Source: DATBJG01 sp963790545 | GTDB lineage: Bacteria; Acidobacteriota; Vicinamibacteria; Vicinamibacterales; JAMQPK01 | DNA: 64,000 nucleotides | Direction: 5' to 3' | Assembly: GCA_963790545.1 (NCBI GenBank) | Contig: CAWBPA010000018.1 | Coordinates: 70,793 to 134,792, forward strand | Shown here: positions 35,089-43,781 of the stretch, piece after piece | Position numbering within the stretch: the first letter of the stretch is position 1 | Layout: each line of letters starts with the position of its first letter | The notes under the pieces: generated by a model | The model's input: the letters and a program-made list of their open reading frames with translations, nothing else | Told to the model about the DNA's origin: nothing | Databases searched by the model: none | Program-made: the position numbers and the translations under genes

Positions 35089-35489
35089 TGTGGACCTCCA
35101 TCACCGGCAGATGCGCCAGAGACAATCCGGCCGTCGGACAGCGTTACGCGTCTGGCATCCACCAGGTACGACCCATCCCTGGCGCGATAACCGTCGACGA
35201 TGATGGTATCGCCGATCTTCAGGTTTCCACGCTTGAACCCGCGACGAGAGAGCGCGCCAGGGGACCCGGCTTCGCAACCCCATTTGACGACCTGGCCGTT
35301 CTCATCCTTCACATCGAGATAGAAATAGATATGGGGATTGGTCCACTCAACTTTCGTGAGCGTGCCCGTGAGCCGGACGGCTTTGCTCGCGTCGTACTGC
35401 GCTGCGAACGAATGATGCGCGAGCAATCGCTCTCCGGCGGTCGCGCCAGCGATCGTCAACAGAACGGCAAGGGTGGTTTTCATCGTCAT
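35085..35489 (-). CDS. DUF6152 family exported protein
   Basis: 134 residues: signal peptide, then HHSFAAQYDASKAVRLTGTLTKVEWTNPHIYFYLDV ... WGCEAGSPGALSRRGFKRGNLKIGD, the diagnostic H-H-S-F and WTNPHxxxY of DUF6152, an OB-like beta barrel. GGAG lies 5 bp before the ATG at 35489. Coupled to the PDLSG-W protein downstream; may bind copper through the N-terminal His pair, which is inference. Confidence 0.8.
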   Translation of the reverse strand: MTMKTTLAVLLTIAGATAGERLLAHHSFAAQYDASKAVRLTGTLTKVEWTNPHIYFYLDVKDENGQVVKWGCEAGSPGALSRRGFKRGNLKIGDTIIVDGYRARDGSYLVDARRVTLSDGRIVSGASAGDGGPQ

Positions 35490-35537
35490 TGTTCTCCAAA
35501 CGAAGATATCGTCTGAACAACCGCCTGCACGCGTGTT

Positions 35538-36374
35538 CTAGCGCGGCAGGATGGCAATCGCGCGCAAAGGGCCACCGCTGCCTCCCCCGATTTTCATGGG
35601 CAACGCCACGACATAGGCGCCCAGGGCGGGCAGCCTGTCCAGATTCGTGAGGTTCTCGAAAGCCGGGATCTCGCCCTCGGTCAGGATTCGGTGAGACTCG
35701 TACAGAGTGGATTGGCCCCGGTCGATGCTCGCCGTGTCGATCCCGATCGCGTCGATGGATCGGTTCTCGACGAGCCAGCGGGCGGCATCGGGATGCAGCC
35801 CGGGAAAGTGCAGCTTGGCCACGGCGGCGGCCCCTCGCTCTGAGGTGCCAAGATACCGCACCGCGTCGGGCCACCGCTTGGAAAACCCGGTCCGAAGCAA
35901 AACAATTCCCCTGTCCGGAATACGTCCGTTGACCTGTTCCCACCGCTCGAAATCGGCTGTGGCGATCTGATAGTCGGCATCCCGTTCAGCAGCGGTCGAC
36001 ACGTCAACCACAATACCGGCGCCGGTCAATTGGTCGAGCGGGATTTGATCGACCGTGCGCCGTCCTTTCGCGAAATGAATGGGGGCATCAATGTGCGTGC
36101 CGCCATGTTCCGCGGAGAAGAAATTGTTGGCCGCGTAATAGTAACCCTGCTCGGTAACACCCTCGGCCACTTTCTCCAGTCTGAAATGCTCTGAGGTCGG
36201 CCACACGATCGTCTCGCTGTCGTACGCGTGTGAAAGATCGACGAGTGGTCCGGACGGGAAGACGCCCGCCGACGATGGAGAGTCCGCGGCCGGGGCGGAG
36301 GGCGCTGGTGTGCACGCAGTGACAGAGGCTCCGGCGAGGACCGCCAACACCAGGTATCGCAAAAGGGCAGACAT
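35538..36374 (-). CDS. Cyclase family lipoprotein (kynurenine formamidase-like)
   Basis: 278 residues. Lipoprotein signal VLAGASVTAC; metal motif EHGGTHIDAPIHF (H-x-G-T-H-x-D), substrate loop PLDQLTGAGIVVDV, and SIDAIGIDTASIDRG near the C-terminus, as in the metal-dependent formamidase/cyclase family. The ATG at 36374 is chosen at the signal peptide; the frame extends far upstream without features. An envelope location is unusual for kynurenine formamidase, so another amide or lactone substrate is likely. Confidence 0.85.
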   Translation of the reverse strand: MSALLRYLVLAVLAGASVTACTPAPSAPAADSPSSAGVFPSGPLVDLSHAYDSETIVWPTSEHFRLEKVAEGVTEQGYYYAANNFFSAEHGGTHIDAPIHFAKGRRTVDQIPLDQLTGAGIVVDVSTAAERDADYQIATADFERWEQVNGRIPDRGIVLLRTGFSKRWPDAVRYLGTSERGAAAVAKLHFPGLHPDAARWLVENRSIDAIGIDTASIDRGQSTLYESHRILTEGEIPAFENLTNLDRLPALGAYVVALPMKIGGGSGGPLRAIAILPR

Positions 36375-36410
36375 ATCGCGAGAGCTTACATCAGCCTTCA
36401 GACGCCGGTC

Positions 36411-36436
36411 GTAGCGCGCACGCTTTAGCGTGCGCG
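36411..36436. repeat. GTAGCGC/CTTTAG palindrome
   Basis: GTAGCGC then GCGCACGC-TTTA-GCGTGCGC, fully paired stem, just upstream of the cyclase gene start (in its leader on the minus strand). Confidence 0.75.
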
Positions 36437-36626
36437 GGGAGCGCGGGGAGCGTGCGCAGAGGCGCGTGACGAGGGGCCCCGCCACCTGCCAGTCGCCCCC
36501 TGGTCCAACCCCCGGTTGGCACCCGCCATTCACCGGGATTTCGCCGCAATTGGCCGAAATGCTGCACCCAGGTGGCCACTTGGCGCGTATTTTCATCAAG
36601 AACAACGCAAGACTCGGCAGGTGACC

Positions 36627-36827
36627 ATGACGCGAAGCACTTTAGTATGGGCGGCGGGCTTGTTGGCGATGGGCGCCACAGCGGTATCAAGCGCCCTGAT
36701 TTGGCTGCTCGTCACGAGGCCGTCGATGGTCGCAACCGCGGCCGGTACGAGCGAGGTGACCGACCTGCTGCAGGTCCTGGTGGGCGTCGTTTATGAGGCG
36801 CTGATGGACCTCGTTCGATACCTTTAA
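36627..36827 (+). CDS. Small membrane protein
   Basis: 66 residues with one N-terminal hydrophobic segment (LVWAAGLLAMGATAVSSALIWLLVT) and a second amphipathic one (VTDLLQVLVGVVYEALMDLV). Directly upstream of the LiaF-like gene on the same strand. No family recognised. Confidence 0.5.
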   Translation: MTRSTLVWAAGLLAMGATAVSSALIWLLVTRPSMVATAAGTSEVTDLLQVLVGVVYEALMDLVRYL

Positions 36828-36853
36828 TAAGTAGATTGCAGAAGAGCAGGCAG

Positions 36854-37630
36854 ATGGTTCAGCCAGTGAAGGCCCCCGAATTTCAAGTAACGGCCCAGCT
36901 CATGTTGGGCGTCGTCGTCGTCGCCATCGGCGTGCTCTTCACGCTGGACAATCTCGGCGTGCTGGACGCCAGGGACATTCTTCGCTTCTGGCCGGTCGCC
37001 CTGCTGGTTTTCGGTATCGCGCAAGTCATGCATGCCCGCACCACCGCCCGTGGGTTTGCGGGCGTCCTCTGGATCCTGGCAGGCGGCTTCCTTCTCGGCC
37101 GGCAGCTTGGACTCTTCGACGTAAGGCTGGGCGACCTGTGGCCCCTGCTTCTTGTGGCGCTCGGCGGTTTCATTGTCTGGCAGGCGTTTCATCGAGAGCT
37201 TCCTGCGCAGGCGCGTGGAGATGTCTGGTCCGCCAGCATGGATGTCGAACGGCCTGCCTCGCCCCAACCCGAGCCCGCGCGGCGGGTTGCCCATACCGGA
37301 TCTACGATCTCCGGACTTGCCGTGATGGGAGAGTTCAAGCGCAAAATCAATCTCGGCGATTTCCGCGGCGGCCACCTGACGGCATTCATGGGCGGCTGCA
37401 ATGTGGACCTGCGCGGCGCGACCCCCGTCAACGGCGAAGCCGTCCTCGACGTGTTCGCCCTCATGGGGGGCATCGAAATCAGGGTGCCGAATACCTGGGA
37501 TGTGGTCAATGACGTGTTCCCCTTCATGGGAGGCATCGAGGACAAGACGACCAGGCCGGCCGGCGGGTCTGGACCGCGGCTGGTGCTTCGCGGGTTTGTC
37601 ATGATGGGAGGCGTGACGATCCAGAATTGA
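36854..37630 (+). CDS. LiaF/LiaI-like membrane protein
   Basis: 258 residues: four short membrane segments of the DUF5668 type (LMLGVVVVAIGVLFTLDNLGVL, FWPVALLVFGIAQVM, VLWILAGGFLLGRQLGLF, LWPLLLVALGGFIVWQ), then a beta-helix-like C-terminal domain (SGLAVMGEFKRKI, LTAFMGGCNVDLRGA, VFALMGGIEIRVP, VFPFMGGIEDKT) as in LiaF, the brake of envelope-stress kinases. The ATG at 36854 is preferred to a TTG at 36836. Followed by the LytS kinase gene after 35 bp; together they form a cell-envelope-response operon. Confidence 0.85.
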   Translation: MVQPVKAPEFQVTAQLMLGVVVVAIGVLFTLDNLGVLDARDILRFWPVALLVFGIAQVMHARTTARGFAGVLWILAGGFLLGRQLGLFDVRLGDLWPLLLVALGGFIVWQAFHRELPAQARGDVWSASMDVERPASPQPEPARRVAHTGSTISGLAVMGEFKRKINLGDFRGGHLTAFMGGCNVDLRGATPVNGEAVLDVFALMGGIEIRVPNTWDVVNDVFPFMGGIEDKTTRPAGGSGPRLVLRGFVMMGGVTIQN

Positions 37631-37654
37631 CGTAGCGCAGGGCTTTAGGCCTGC
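37631..37654. repeat. GTAGCGC/CTTTAG palindrome
   Basis: CGTAGCGC then GCAGGGC-TTTA-GGCCTGC with one G-G mismatch in the stem; it fills the gap between the LiaF-like and kinase genes. Confidence 0.7.
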
Positions 37655-37665
37655 TCACATCACCC

Positions 37666-38724
37666 ATGCATCCCATCCTCGCGCGGACAGACCGGCTGGC
37701 GCTGTATCTGGGCGGCTGGCTCATCGTCAGTGTTCTGCTTGGCAGCGTCCTGGCACTGCAGGGGTTGACCTGGGTCGAGGCGCTGCTCTTCCTGGTTCCC
37801 ATCACCATCGTCTACGGCTTCGTGTGTTTGTCTGCGTGGTACGTCTGCCGGGGAACTCCGCTTGCCGCCAACGACGGCGGGCGCGCACTCGCCTCCGCTG
37901 CGGTGGCGGCGGCGGTCGCGAGTGGGCTTTGGGCCGGTCTGAGCCATCTCTGGATCAACGTTCTCGTCTCGTTTCCGATGCTCGCAGCAGTGGAGGAGCC
38001 CTATCGCCGACAGGTACCGCTGCTCTTTGCGAGCGGCGTCCTGTTGTATCTGCTGGCGCTTGCCGTCCATTACCTGCTGCTCGCGTTCGAAATTGCGCGT
38101 GAGGCCGAGCGACGTCAACTGCAGTTGGAAGTTCTGGCGCGCGATGCCGAGCTGCGGGCCCTGCGGGCGCAAATCGACCCGCACTTCCTGTACAACAGTC
38201 TCAATTCGATCAACGCGCTGACCGGCAGCGATCCGGCAGGCGCACGTCGAATGTGCGTGTTGCTCGGCGATTTCTTGCGCAACACGCTGAAAGTGGGAAC
38301 CCGCGACCGTATTTCGTTGGAAGACGAGCTCCTCTTGACCGACGGGTTCTTGAGCATCGAACAAGTTCGTTTCGGAGAGCGCCTGCAGGTGGAACGCTCG
38401 ATTGATCCCGCTGCGTCCAAGTGCCTTGTGCCGCCGCTTCTCCTGCAGCCGCTCGTGGAAAATGCCATCGCACATGGCATCGCGCGTACGCTCGAGGGAG
38501 GTGTGATTCGTCTGGACGTGGCGCGCAATAATGGCCGCCTGTCGATTGCCATCCTGAACCCCAAGGATCCGGACGACATCCAGCGACAGACGGGCGGGGT
38601 GGGACTCGAAAACGTCCGGCGGCGGATGGAGACCATGTTTGGAACTGGCGCGCGCATGGAGACGCACGCGGACCCAGATCAATTTCGCGTTGAGCTCTCT
38701 TTGCCCTGGGTCACCGAGGGCTGA
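37666..38724 (+). CDS. LytS-type sensor histidine kinase
   Basis: 352 residues: four hydrophobic segments in the first 150 residues, then ALRAQIDPHFLYNSLNSINAL (His_kinase domain, phospho-His in PHFLYN) and a HATPase with PPLLLQPLVENAIAHGI and GVGLENVRRRMETMFG. Cognate to the LytTR regulator at 40407, from which it is separated by an IS110-type element. The upstream LiaF-like protein probably modulates it. Confidence 0.9.
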   Translation: MHPILARTDRLALYLGGWLIVSVLLGSVLALQGLTWVEALLFLVPITIVYGFVCLSAWYVCRGTPLAANDGGRALASAAVAAAVASGLWAGLSHLWINVLVSFPMLAAVEEPYRRQVPLLFASGVLLYLLALAVHYLLLAFEIAREAERRQLQLEVLARDAELRALRAQIDPHFLYNSLNSINALTGSDPAGARRMCVLLGDFLRNTLKVGTRDRISLEDELLLTDGFLSIEQVRFGERLQVERSIDPAASKCLVPPLLLQPLVENAIAHGIARTLEGGVIRLDVARNNGRLSIAILNPKDPDDIQRQTGGVGLENVRRRMETMFGTGARMETHADPDQFRVELSLPWVTEG

Positions 38725-38735
38725 AGGCCGTTCAC

Positions 38736-38794
38736 CACAGAGGTCACAGAGGACACAGAGAAAACTTGGCCAAAACAACTCTGTGACCTCTGTG
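38736..38794. repeat. Perfect 16-bp hairpin of CACAGAGG repeats
   Basis: CACAGAGGTCACAGAG (38736-38751) pairs exactly with CTCTGTGACCTCTGTG (38779-38794) around a 27-base loop. It lies between the kinase stop and the left end of the insertion element and could end transcription. Confidence 0.8.
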
Positions 38795-38817
38795 ACCTTC
38801 TATGTTACGGACCGCTG

Positions 38818-39191
38818 TCAAGCGTCCTCTTGTAAAGATGTTCGTTCTCAGCCCGTTCGCTCCTCACCTCTGGCCGCCGGAGCAGGCCCCTTACCAAGCG
38901 CGGGCCTGCGGAGGCGGCGATCGACTGAGCCGTGTCGACGGTGGCCCGCCCCTCGCGGGTGGCTCACCCGTATCGGTGCGGGTCGACTCACGCGGGTCCG
39001 GGTCAAGTCTGGGTGGTGACCCAGCGCTCGCCTTCTATCCGAGCTCGCACGCATGCGCGCGGCTCCCAGAGACTGTTCATTCTCGGTCCGGACACGTGAG
39101 CTGCGGCACCTTCTCCGTGTCGGTCACCCGTGGGCGACCCGTCACAGTCCGTGCACGCAACGCGCGTGAGACGTGTCACCACCAGAGGCGA
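38818..39191 (-). ncRNA. Candidate bridge/seek RNA region of the IS element
   Basis: The non-coding stretch downstream of the transposase contains several potential stem-loops, e.g. around GCGGGTGGCTCACCCG (38955-38975) and CGGGTCAAGTC...GGTGACCCAGCG (38998-39026). IS110-family recombinases use a structured RNA from a non-coding end, and in the IS1111 branch this end is downstream of the gene. Position is inferred from layout, not from a covariance match. Confidence 0.35.
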
Positions 39192-40325
39192 CTACGCCAT
39201 TTTCACCAACGCGTTCGCAGGGACGACGCCCGTCGTCGCATACCGCCACAGCGCGATCACCAACCGCCGCGCGACCGCCACAATGCCGATGCGCCGCAAT
39301 CGTTTACTGCCGCCGAAGCGCTCGCGATACCAGCGCGTGAGCGGACTGCCCCGTTGCCAGCGCACCCAATTCCACGCCAGCTGAATACTGACGGCTTGCA
39401 GCCGCGGATTCCCCGCGCGACTGATGCCTTGTTCCTGACGCCGTTCCCCACTCTCAAAGGGCGTGGGCGTAAAGCCGAGGAGGCCGCCCACTTCACGTCG
39501 ATTGCGGAAGGCGCGCCACACCAAGCCTTCATCGAGCAGTGTCGACGCACTCGTCGCCGCCACGCCCTTCAGGCGAATCAACCGCCCGAGCGCACTGTCG
39601 GCCGGCGCGGCCATCGCCACGGCCTGTTGCTGCGCATCGAGGTCCGCGAGGTGCGCCGCGAGGACGGCCCACCGTGCCTCGGCGCGCTCGAGCCGCGCCT
39701 GCAGCGCGCGCGGCAAGCCCGTCTCGGCCCAATCGCGCACCGTCGTCCACCAGCCCGGCGTCCGACGCCGGGGCAGCCGACACCCCCACAGCGCCAGCCA
39801 GCTGCGCATCTGATTGATCAGCCGCGTTTGTTCCTGCACCAACGTCGTCCGCTCGCGACTGACTTGGCGGGCGGCTTCGTCCGCCACCGAGGGGACCCGC
39901 ACTTCCGCCCAGACGTCCTGTTCTCCATTGCAGACCCGGACCAGCATCCGCACCAGCTTCAGCGCGTCGAGGCGATCGGTTTTGGCCCGCCGCGCCCGAC
40001 GACTGACCTCGATGCTCGCCGAATCCACCACTCGATTGCTGATCCCCACCGTGCGCAAGGCCCGATGAATCCAAAAGCCATCCCGCCCGGCTTCATAGCA
40101 GCTGAGGACCGGTGCGGTCTCCGGCAGCTGAAAGTGGTGACGGCCAGCCCGGACCACGCGGGCGACCGCCGGCACATCACCGGCCCGCACCGTCCGAACC
40201 CAGGGCTCGCTCCCAACCCCGGACATCATCGCGAGCTTCCACTGTTTCGCACTCAACTCGAACGCCATGTACAACGTCGGTTCACTTACACTACCGAATG
40301 CAGAGCGGGTCGTTGCAGTCATCAC
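39192..40325 (-). CDS. IS110-family transposase (DEDD recombinase)
   Basis: 377 residues. The N-terminal RuvC-like DEDD domain has YMAFELSAKQWKLAM, CYEAGRDGFWIHRAL, and VSRRARRAKTDRLDALKLVRML with the paired Asp residues; a coiled-coil middle follows, then the C-terminal transposase_20 domain (RLIRLKGVAATSASTLLDEGL, GLLGFTPTPFESGERR, GISRAGNPRLQAVSIQLAWNWVRWQ) with the serine region. Full length and intact, so the element may be active. The first acidic site reads Glu rather than Asp. Confidence 0.9.
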   Translation of the reverse strand: MMTATTRSAFGSVSEPTLYMAFELSAKQWKLAMMSGVGSEPWVRTVRAGDVPAVARVVRAGRHHFQLPETAPVLSCYEAGRDGFWIHRALRTVGISNRVVDSASIEVSRRARRAKTDRLDALKLVRMLVRVCNGEQDVWAEVRVPSVADEAARQVSRERTTLVQEQTRLINQMRSWLALWGCRLPRRRTPGWWTTVRDWAETGLPRALQARLERAEARWAVLAAHLADLDAQQQAVAMAAPADSALGRLIRLKGVAATSASTLLDEGLVWRAFRNRREVGGLLGFTPTPFESGERRQEQGISRAGNPRLQAVSIQLAWNWVRWQRGSPLTRWYRERFGGSKRLRRIGIVAVARRLVIALWRYATTGVVPANALVKMA

Positions 40326-40406
40326 AGCCTCCTTCGACTTAGCCGTTCGAGGAAGCTTAACTGCAGCGGTCCGCTCTCATAGTCTCTCCGTGGTAAGAGC
40401 ACGACC

Positions 40407-41140
40407 ATGATCAAAGTTGCCATCGTAGACGACGAGGCGCCCGCGCGGGCTGTCGTCCGCGAGTATCTCAGCGCCGTGGGCGACGTGGAGGTTGTAGCCG
40501 AGTGCGCCAACGGCTTTGACGCCGTGAAAGCGGTCGCCGAGCTGCGGCCGGATCTCCTGTTCCTCGACGTGCAGATGCCAAAGCTCGACGGCTTCGAGGT
40601 GCTCGAGCTCATTGGCCCCGAGGTGGCGGTCGTCTTCGTCACAGCCTACGATCAATATGCCCTGAGAGCCTTCGAGGTGCACGCCGTCGACTACTTGCTC
40701 AAGCCGTTCAGCGCCGAGCGGCTCGTGGCCACACTCGAGCGCGCGCGTGAGAGGCTGAGCCGCGGCGAGTCAGTACCGGCGCAAGCGCTGGTGGATGACG
40801 CCAGGCCGCGACAAGGGTATGCCGCGCGCGTGCTGATCCGGGACGGTTCGCGCGTCCACGTGATGCCGGTGGAAAAGATTGACTATGTTCAAGCCCAGGA
40901 TGACTACGTCGGTACTCCTCTGCCGGCAAGCAGTACCTCAAGGAGCAGACGCTGGCCCAGGTCGAAGCCTCTCTCGACCCGAAGAAGTTCGTGAGAATTC
41001 ACCGGTCGTTCGTCCTCAATCTCGAGCGTCTGGCGCGCGTCGAGCTGGACGAGCGCGAGAACCGCATCGCGATTCTCTCCGACGGTCACCGTCTTCCCGT
41101 AAGCCGGGCTGGATATGCGCGACTGAGCGCGCTGTTGTAG
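40407..41140 (+). pseudogene. LytTR response regulator, frameshifted
   Basis: Receiver domain from ATG 40407 with D8-D9, phosphoacceptor D54 (LLFLDVQMPKLDG) and K in DYLLKPF, followed by the start of LytTR (EKIDYVQAQDDYV). At about 40910-40915 one base is missing; the rest (GKQYLKEQTLAQVEASLD, KKFVRIHRSFVLNLERL, SDGHRLPVSRAGYARLSALL) continues in another frame to TAG 41140. All LytTR features are otherwise intact. Partner of the kinase at 37666. Confidence 0.85.
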
Positions 41141-41244
41141 CACTTGATAGCCTCTCTATTTGTTCTATTATGTAGAACTAATTCTGAGGCCACGCCCATT
41201 CACACTCGCTGAACCACGGCACTGGCAGCTGATGGAGACGAACG

Positions 41245-42310
41245 ATGACACACAGGCTTGCGACCGTGATGGTGGTGTTCGGTACTCAGCACGCCGCTGG
41301 CAGCACAGTGGTTGAAGGAGCCCACCAAGGGGATACCACGCACTGCTGATGGGAAGCCAAACCTGTCGGCCCCCGCACCACGCACGCCTGATGGAAAACC
41401 AGACCTGTCAGGATTGTGGCGGATCGACTCCGGCCCATACGGCGGAAATCTCGTCGCAGACTTGAAGCCGGCTGACATTCAACGCTGGGCCGACGCTCTC
41501 TATAAGCAACGGATGGAGGATCTCGGGAAGGACGATCCGTCCACATTCAAGTGTTTGCCGCAAGGGCCACGGGCGACCCTGGGGGGAGCGGGATGGGCGA
41601 GGATCATTCAGACCCCGAGCGTTATCGCCATCCTGTTCGAAAATCTCAGCTACCGGCAGATCTTCCTCGACGGTCGGACGCTGCCGGACGATCTCCATCC
41701 CAGTTTCATGGGCTACTCAGTCGGCCGTTGGGAGAACGATACGCTCGTGGTGGAAAGTCGAGGCTTCAAAGACGACACGTGGCTCGATTTCGGTGGTCAT
41801 CCACACACCGAAAACCTGCGCATCGTCGAGCGCTTTCAGCGCCGCGATTTCGGTCACATCGACTTACAGCAGACCTATGAAGATCCCGGGATTTACAGCA
41901 AGCCCTGGACGGTCAATGTGAAGGTCGAGTTTGTACCCGACACTGAGATGCTCGAGTATGTCTGCAACGAAAACGAAAAGGACTACGCGCGCCTCGTCGG
42001 CAAGGCGTCTGATGACAAGAAAAATGCGGTGAAAGTGGATCGCCAGGTGCTGGCCAGATATGTTGGCGCATATGAATTTCGTTCGACGGAAGCCCCACAG
42101 ATCGTCACGGTTGTGAATGTGACCTTGATGGGCGGCGATTTGTTTCTCGATATCGGCGGGAAAGATCCGCAAGCGATGATTCCGTTGTCGGAGACGACGT
42201 TCTCGACGTTCGGGTCTCGACTCGAGTTTGTGATGAATCAGAAAGGGCTCGTCGACCATGCGATCTTCCGCATTGTCGAGGGCGACTTGAAGGGCGTTCC
42301 CAAGCGATGA
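41245..42310 (+). pseudogene. Secreted PDLSG-W protein, frameshift in signal peptide
   Basis: The signal peptide start MTHRLATVMVVFGT is in one frame (ATG 41245) and STPLAAQWLKEPTKGIPRTADGKPNLSAPAPR in another; they meet at about 41284-41287. The mature part has GKPDLSGLW, FKCLPQGPRATLGG, YSVGRWENDTLVVESRGFKDDTWLD and a C-terminal beta domain, like the 33087 gene. A caller starting at 41312 would give a cytoplasmic protein, which is misleading. Confidence 0.75.
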
Positions 42311-42661
42311 CGTAAGTGCGATGGGCGCAGGGCGATGCCAAGCAAAAGATGCCATCTCCGAGCCTTCGTAGCCGGGCCCTCACGCACGCGACATGGGGCT
42401 GAACGGCGACGTCGGGTTGAAAGCCCACGGTAATCAGCGGGCCCTCCGTGAGGTCGGATGAGCTAGGCCGGCAGTTTGCTCGCAACCCCGTGAAATCCTC
42501 AATGAAATTTGGCCTCTTCGGTCTTTCCACGCACGGTACGCCTTCTGCAGGCCGACGCGGGGTTGAGCCTGGCCCCGCGCGACGAAGGTTCCACGAACCC
42601 GCGAGCCGTCACGCTTTGATGGTTGGTTCACCAGCCACGGACCGCTGCGGAAAGGAATGCC
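42311..42661. other. 350-bp intergenic region without a gene
   Basis: No coding signal found. It contains an 11-base match (ACGGACCGCTG at 42637-42647) to the left end of the IS110 element. Confidence 0.4.
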
Positions 42662-43705
42662 ATGTACCACGTTGTTCATAGTGTCCTTACATCGCGCTCA
42701 GTTTTTCGAATGAGCATGCTGCTCATCCTGGCTGGGGCACTCTTGCCCGATAGCGCGTTGGCGCAACCGGCGCCGGCAAACCAATCGGCGGCCCAGGCCC
42801 AGGCTACGCAAAAGGAGCCGCCCAAGCTTGGCTGGAGCAACACGACCGATTTGAGCCTGGTCGTGACCAACGGCAACTCGTCGTCCCGCACAATCGGGTT
42901 TTCAGAGAAGTTGTGGCACGTCTGGCCCAACGCCCGCTTCGATTTCGAGGCTACGAGCGTCCGCTCGGACAACGCCGACGACCGCTACTTCCTCGTCGAT
43001 CCGGGCCTGGAATTTGCGGTCGGCAGCACTCCTGTCGCTCCATCCATCTCGCTCGTCAAGCCGCCACGAGAACCCGACACCGCGAATTACCTTGTGGGCG
43101 GACGCTACCAGCGCAACATTACGCCAAAGTTCTTCTGGAATACGGGCGCCAGCTGGGATCGCAACGAAGACGCGGGCATCCTCGCGCGCTACATCGTGTT
43201 CGGAGGGCTTGGCAACACCTGGATTGACGTCGCGACGCGCCGCTTCGTCACCACCTACGGCATCAGCTTTACCGATCGAAAGGAAGAGGAACCCGACGCC
43301 GAGAAGGAACGCCGGTTTGCCGGCGCCCGCGCCGGCTACGATTACACGGACCGGTTCGGCACGACGAGCACGACTTTCACCAGCGTGCTGACAAGTAACT
43401 TCAACCTCGTCGACGCCACGGACTTCTCGATCAACACCACGCAGGCCCTGACTGTGGCGATGAACAATCGCCTGGCGCTCAAGGTGAGCCTCCAGCTGCT
43501 CTTCGAGAACGAGCCGGCGCTCGCGACCGATCTGGACGTCATCGCCTTCGTCGAGCTGATCAATCCGGATGGCATCCCGAGCTCAGGTGACGAGCGCTAC
43601 CGGACCGTCACGTCCGGCGGAACCCAGATCGTCGTCGGCTCCGCGGACGCGCGAAGGGACAAGCTCGATACCATCGTCCGCACCTCGCTCGTGATCACGT
43701 TCTAA
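42662..43705 (+). CDS. DUF481 outer-membrane beta-barrel protein
   Basis: 347 residues: signal peptide (MSMLLILAGALLPDSALAQ), Ala/Gln linker, then beta-strand-rich sequence with LGWSNTTDLSLVVTNGNSSSRTIGFSEKLW, YFWNTGASWDRNEDAGI, YGISFTDRKEEE and FSINTTQALTVAMNNRLALKVSLQLLFEN, ending in the outer-membrane F (TSLVITF). Matches the YdiY/DUF481 salt-induced outer-membrane family. AAGGA precedes the ATG at 42662. Role unknown. Confidence 0.8.
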   Translation: MYHVVHSVLTSRSVFRMSMLLILAGALLPDSALAQPAPANQSAAQAQATQKEPPKLGWSNTTDLSLVVTNGNSSSRTIGFSEKLWHVWPNARFDFEATSVRSDNADDRYFLVDPGLEFAVGSTPVAPSISLVKPPREPDTANYLVGGRYQRNITPKFFWNTGASWDRNEDAGILARYIVFGGLGNTWIDVATRRFVTTYGISFTDRKEEEPDAEKERRFAGARAGYDYTDRFGTTSTTFTSVLTSNFNLVDATDFSINTTQALTVAMNNRLALKVSLQLLFENEPALATDLDVIAFVELINPDGIPSSGDERYRTVTSGGTQIVVGSADARRDKLDTIVRTSLVITF

Positions 43706-43738
43706 ACGCCGCGTCGTCTTGGGGCGGAAGCTTAGCCT

Positions 43739-43781
43739 GCCAACCGTAGCTCGCTCACTATTCTCGCGAGCGAAGGTTGGC
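43739..43781. repeat. 43-nt hairpin abutting the tRNA-Ser CCA end
   Basis: Arms GCCAACC (43739-43745) and GGTTGGC (43775-43781) with inner stem GCTCGC/GCGAGC. Same length and layout as 14365-14407, with compensated base changes in the outer arm. Confidence 0.75.

Larger units (their letters stand above)
38808..40373. mobile_element. IS110-family element, IS1111-like
   Basis: About 1.57 kb. A 10-bp inverted repeat, CGGACCGCTG at 38808-38817 and CAGCGGTCCG at 40364-40373, brackets the transposase gene with a ~370-bp non-coding part downstream of it. Sub-terminal inverted repeats and a long 3' non-coding end are the hallmarks of the IS1111 branch. The exact outer ends are not certain because this family does not make target duplications. 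It separates a LytS kinase from its LytTR regulator. Confidence 0.7.

Noticed and set aside
38802..40382. A 526-residue plus-strand frame across the IS element
   Set aside because: Antisense to a well-supported IS110 transposase; no recognisable domain.
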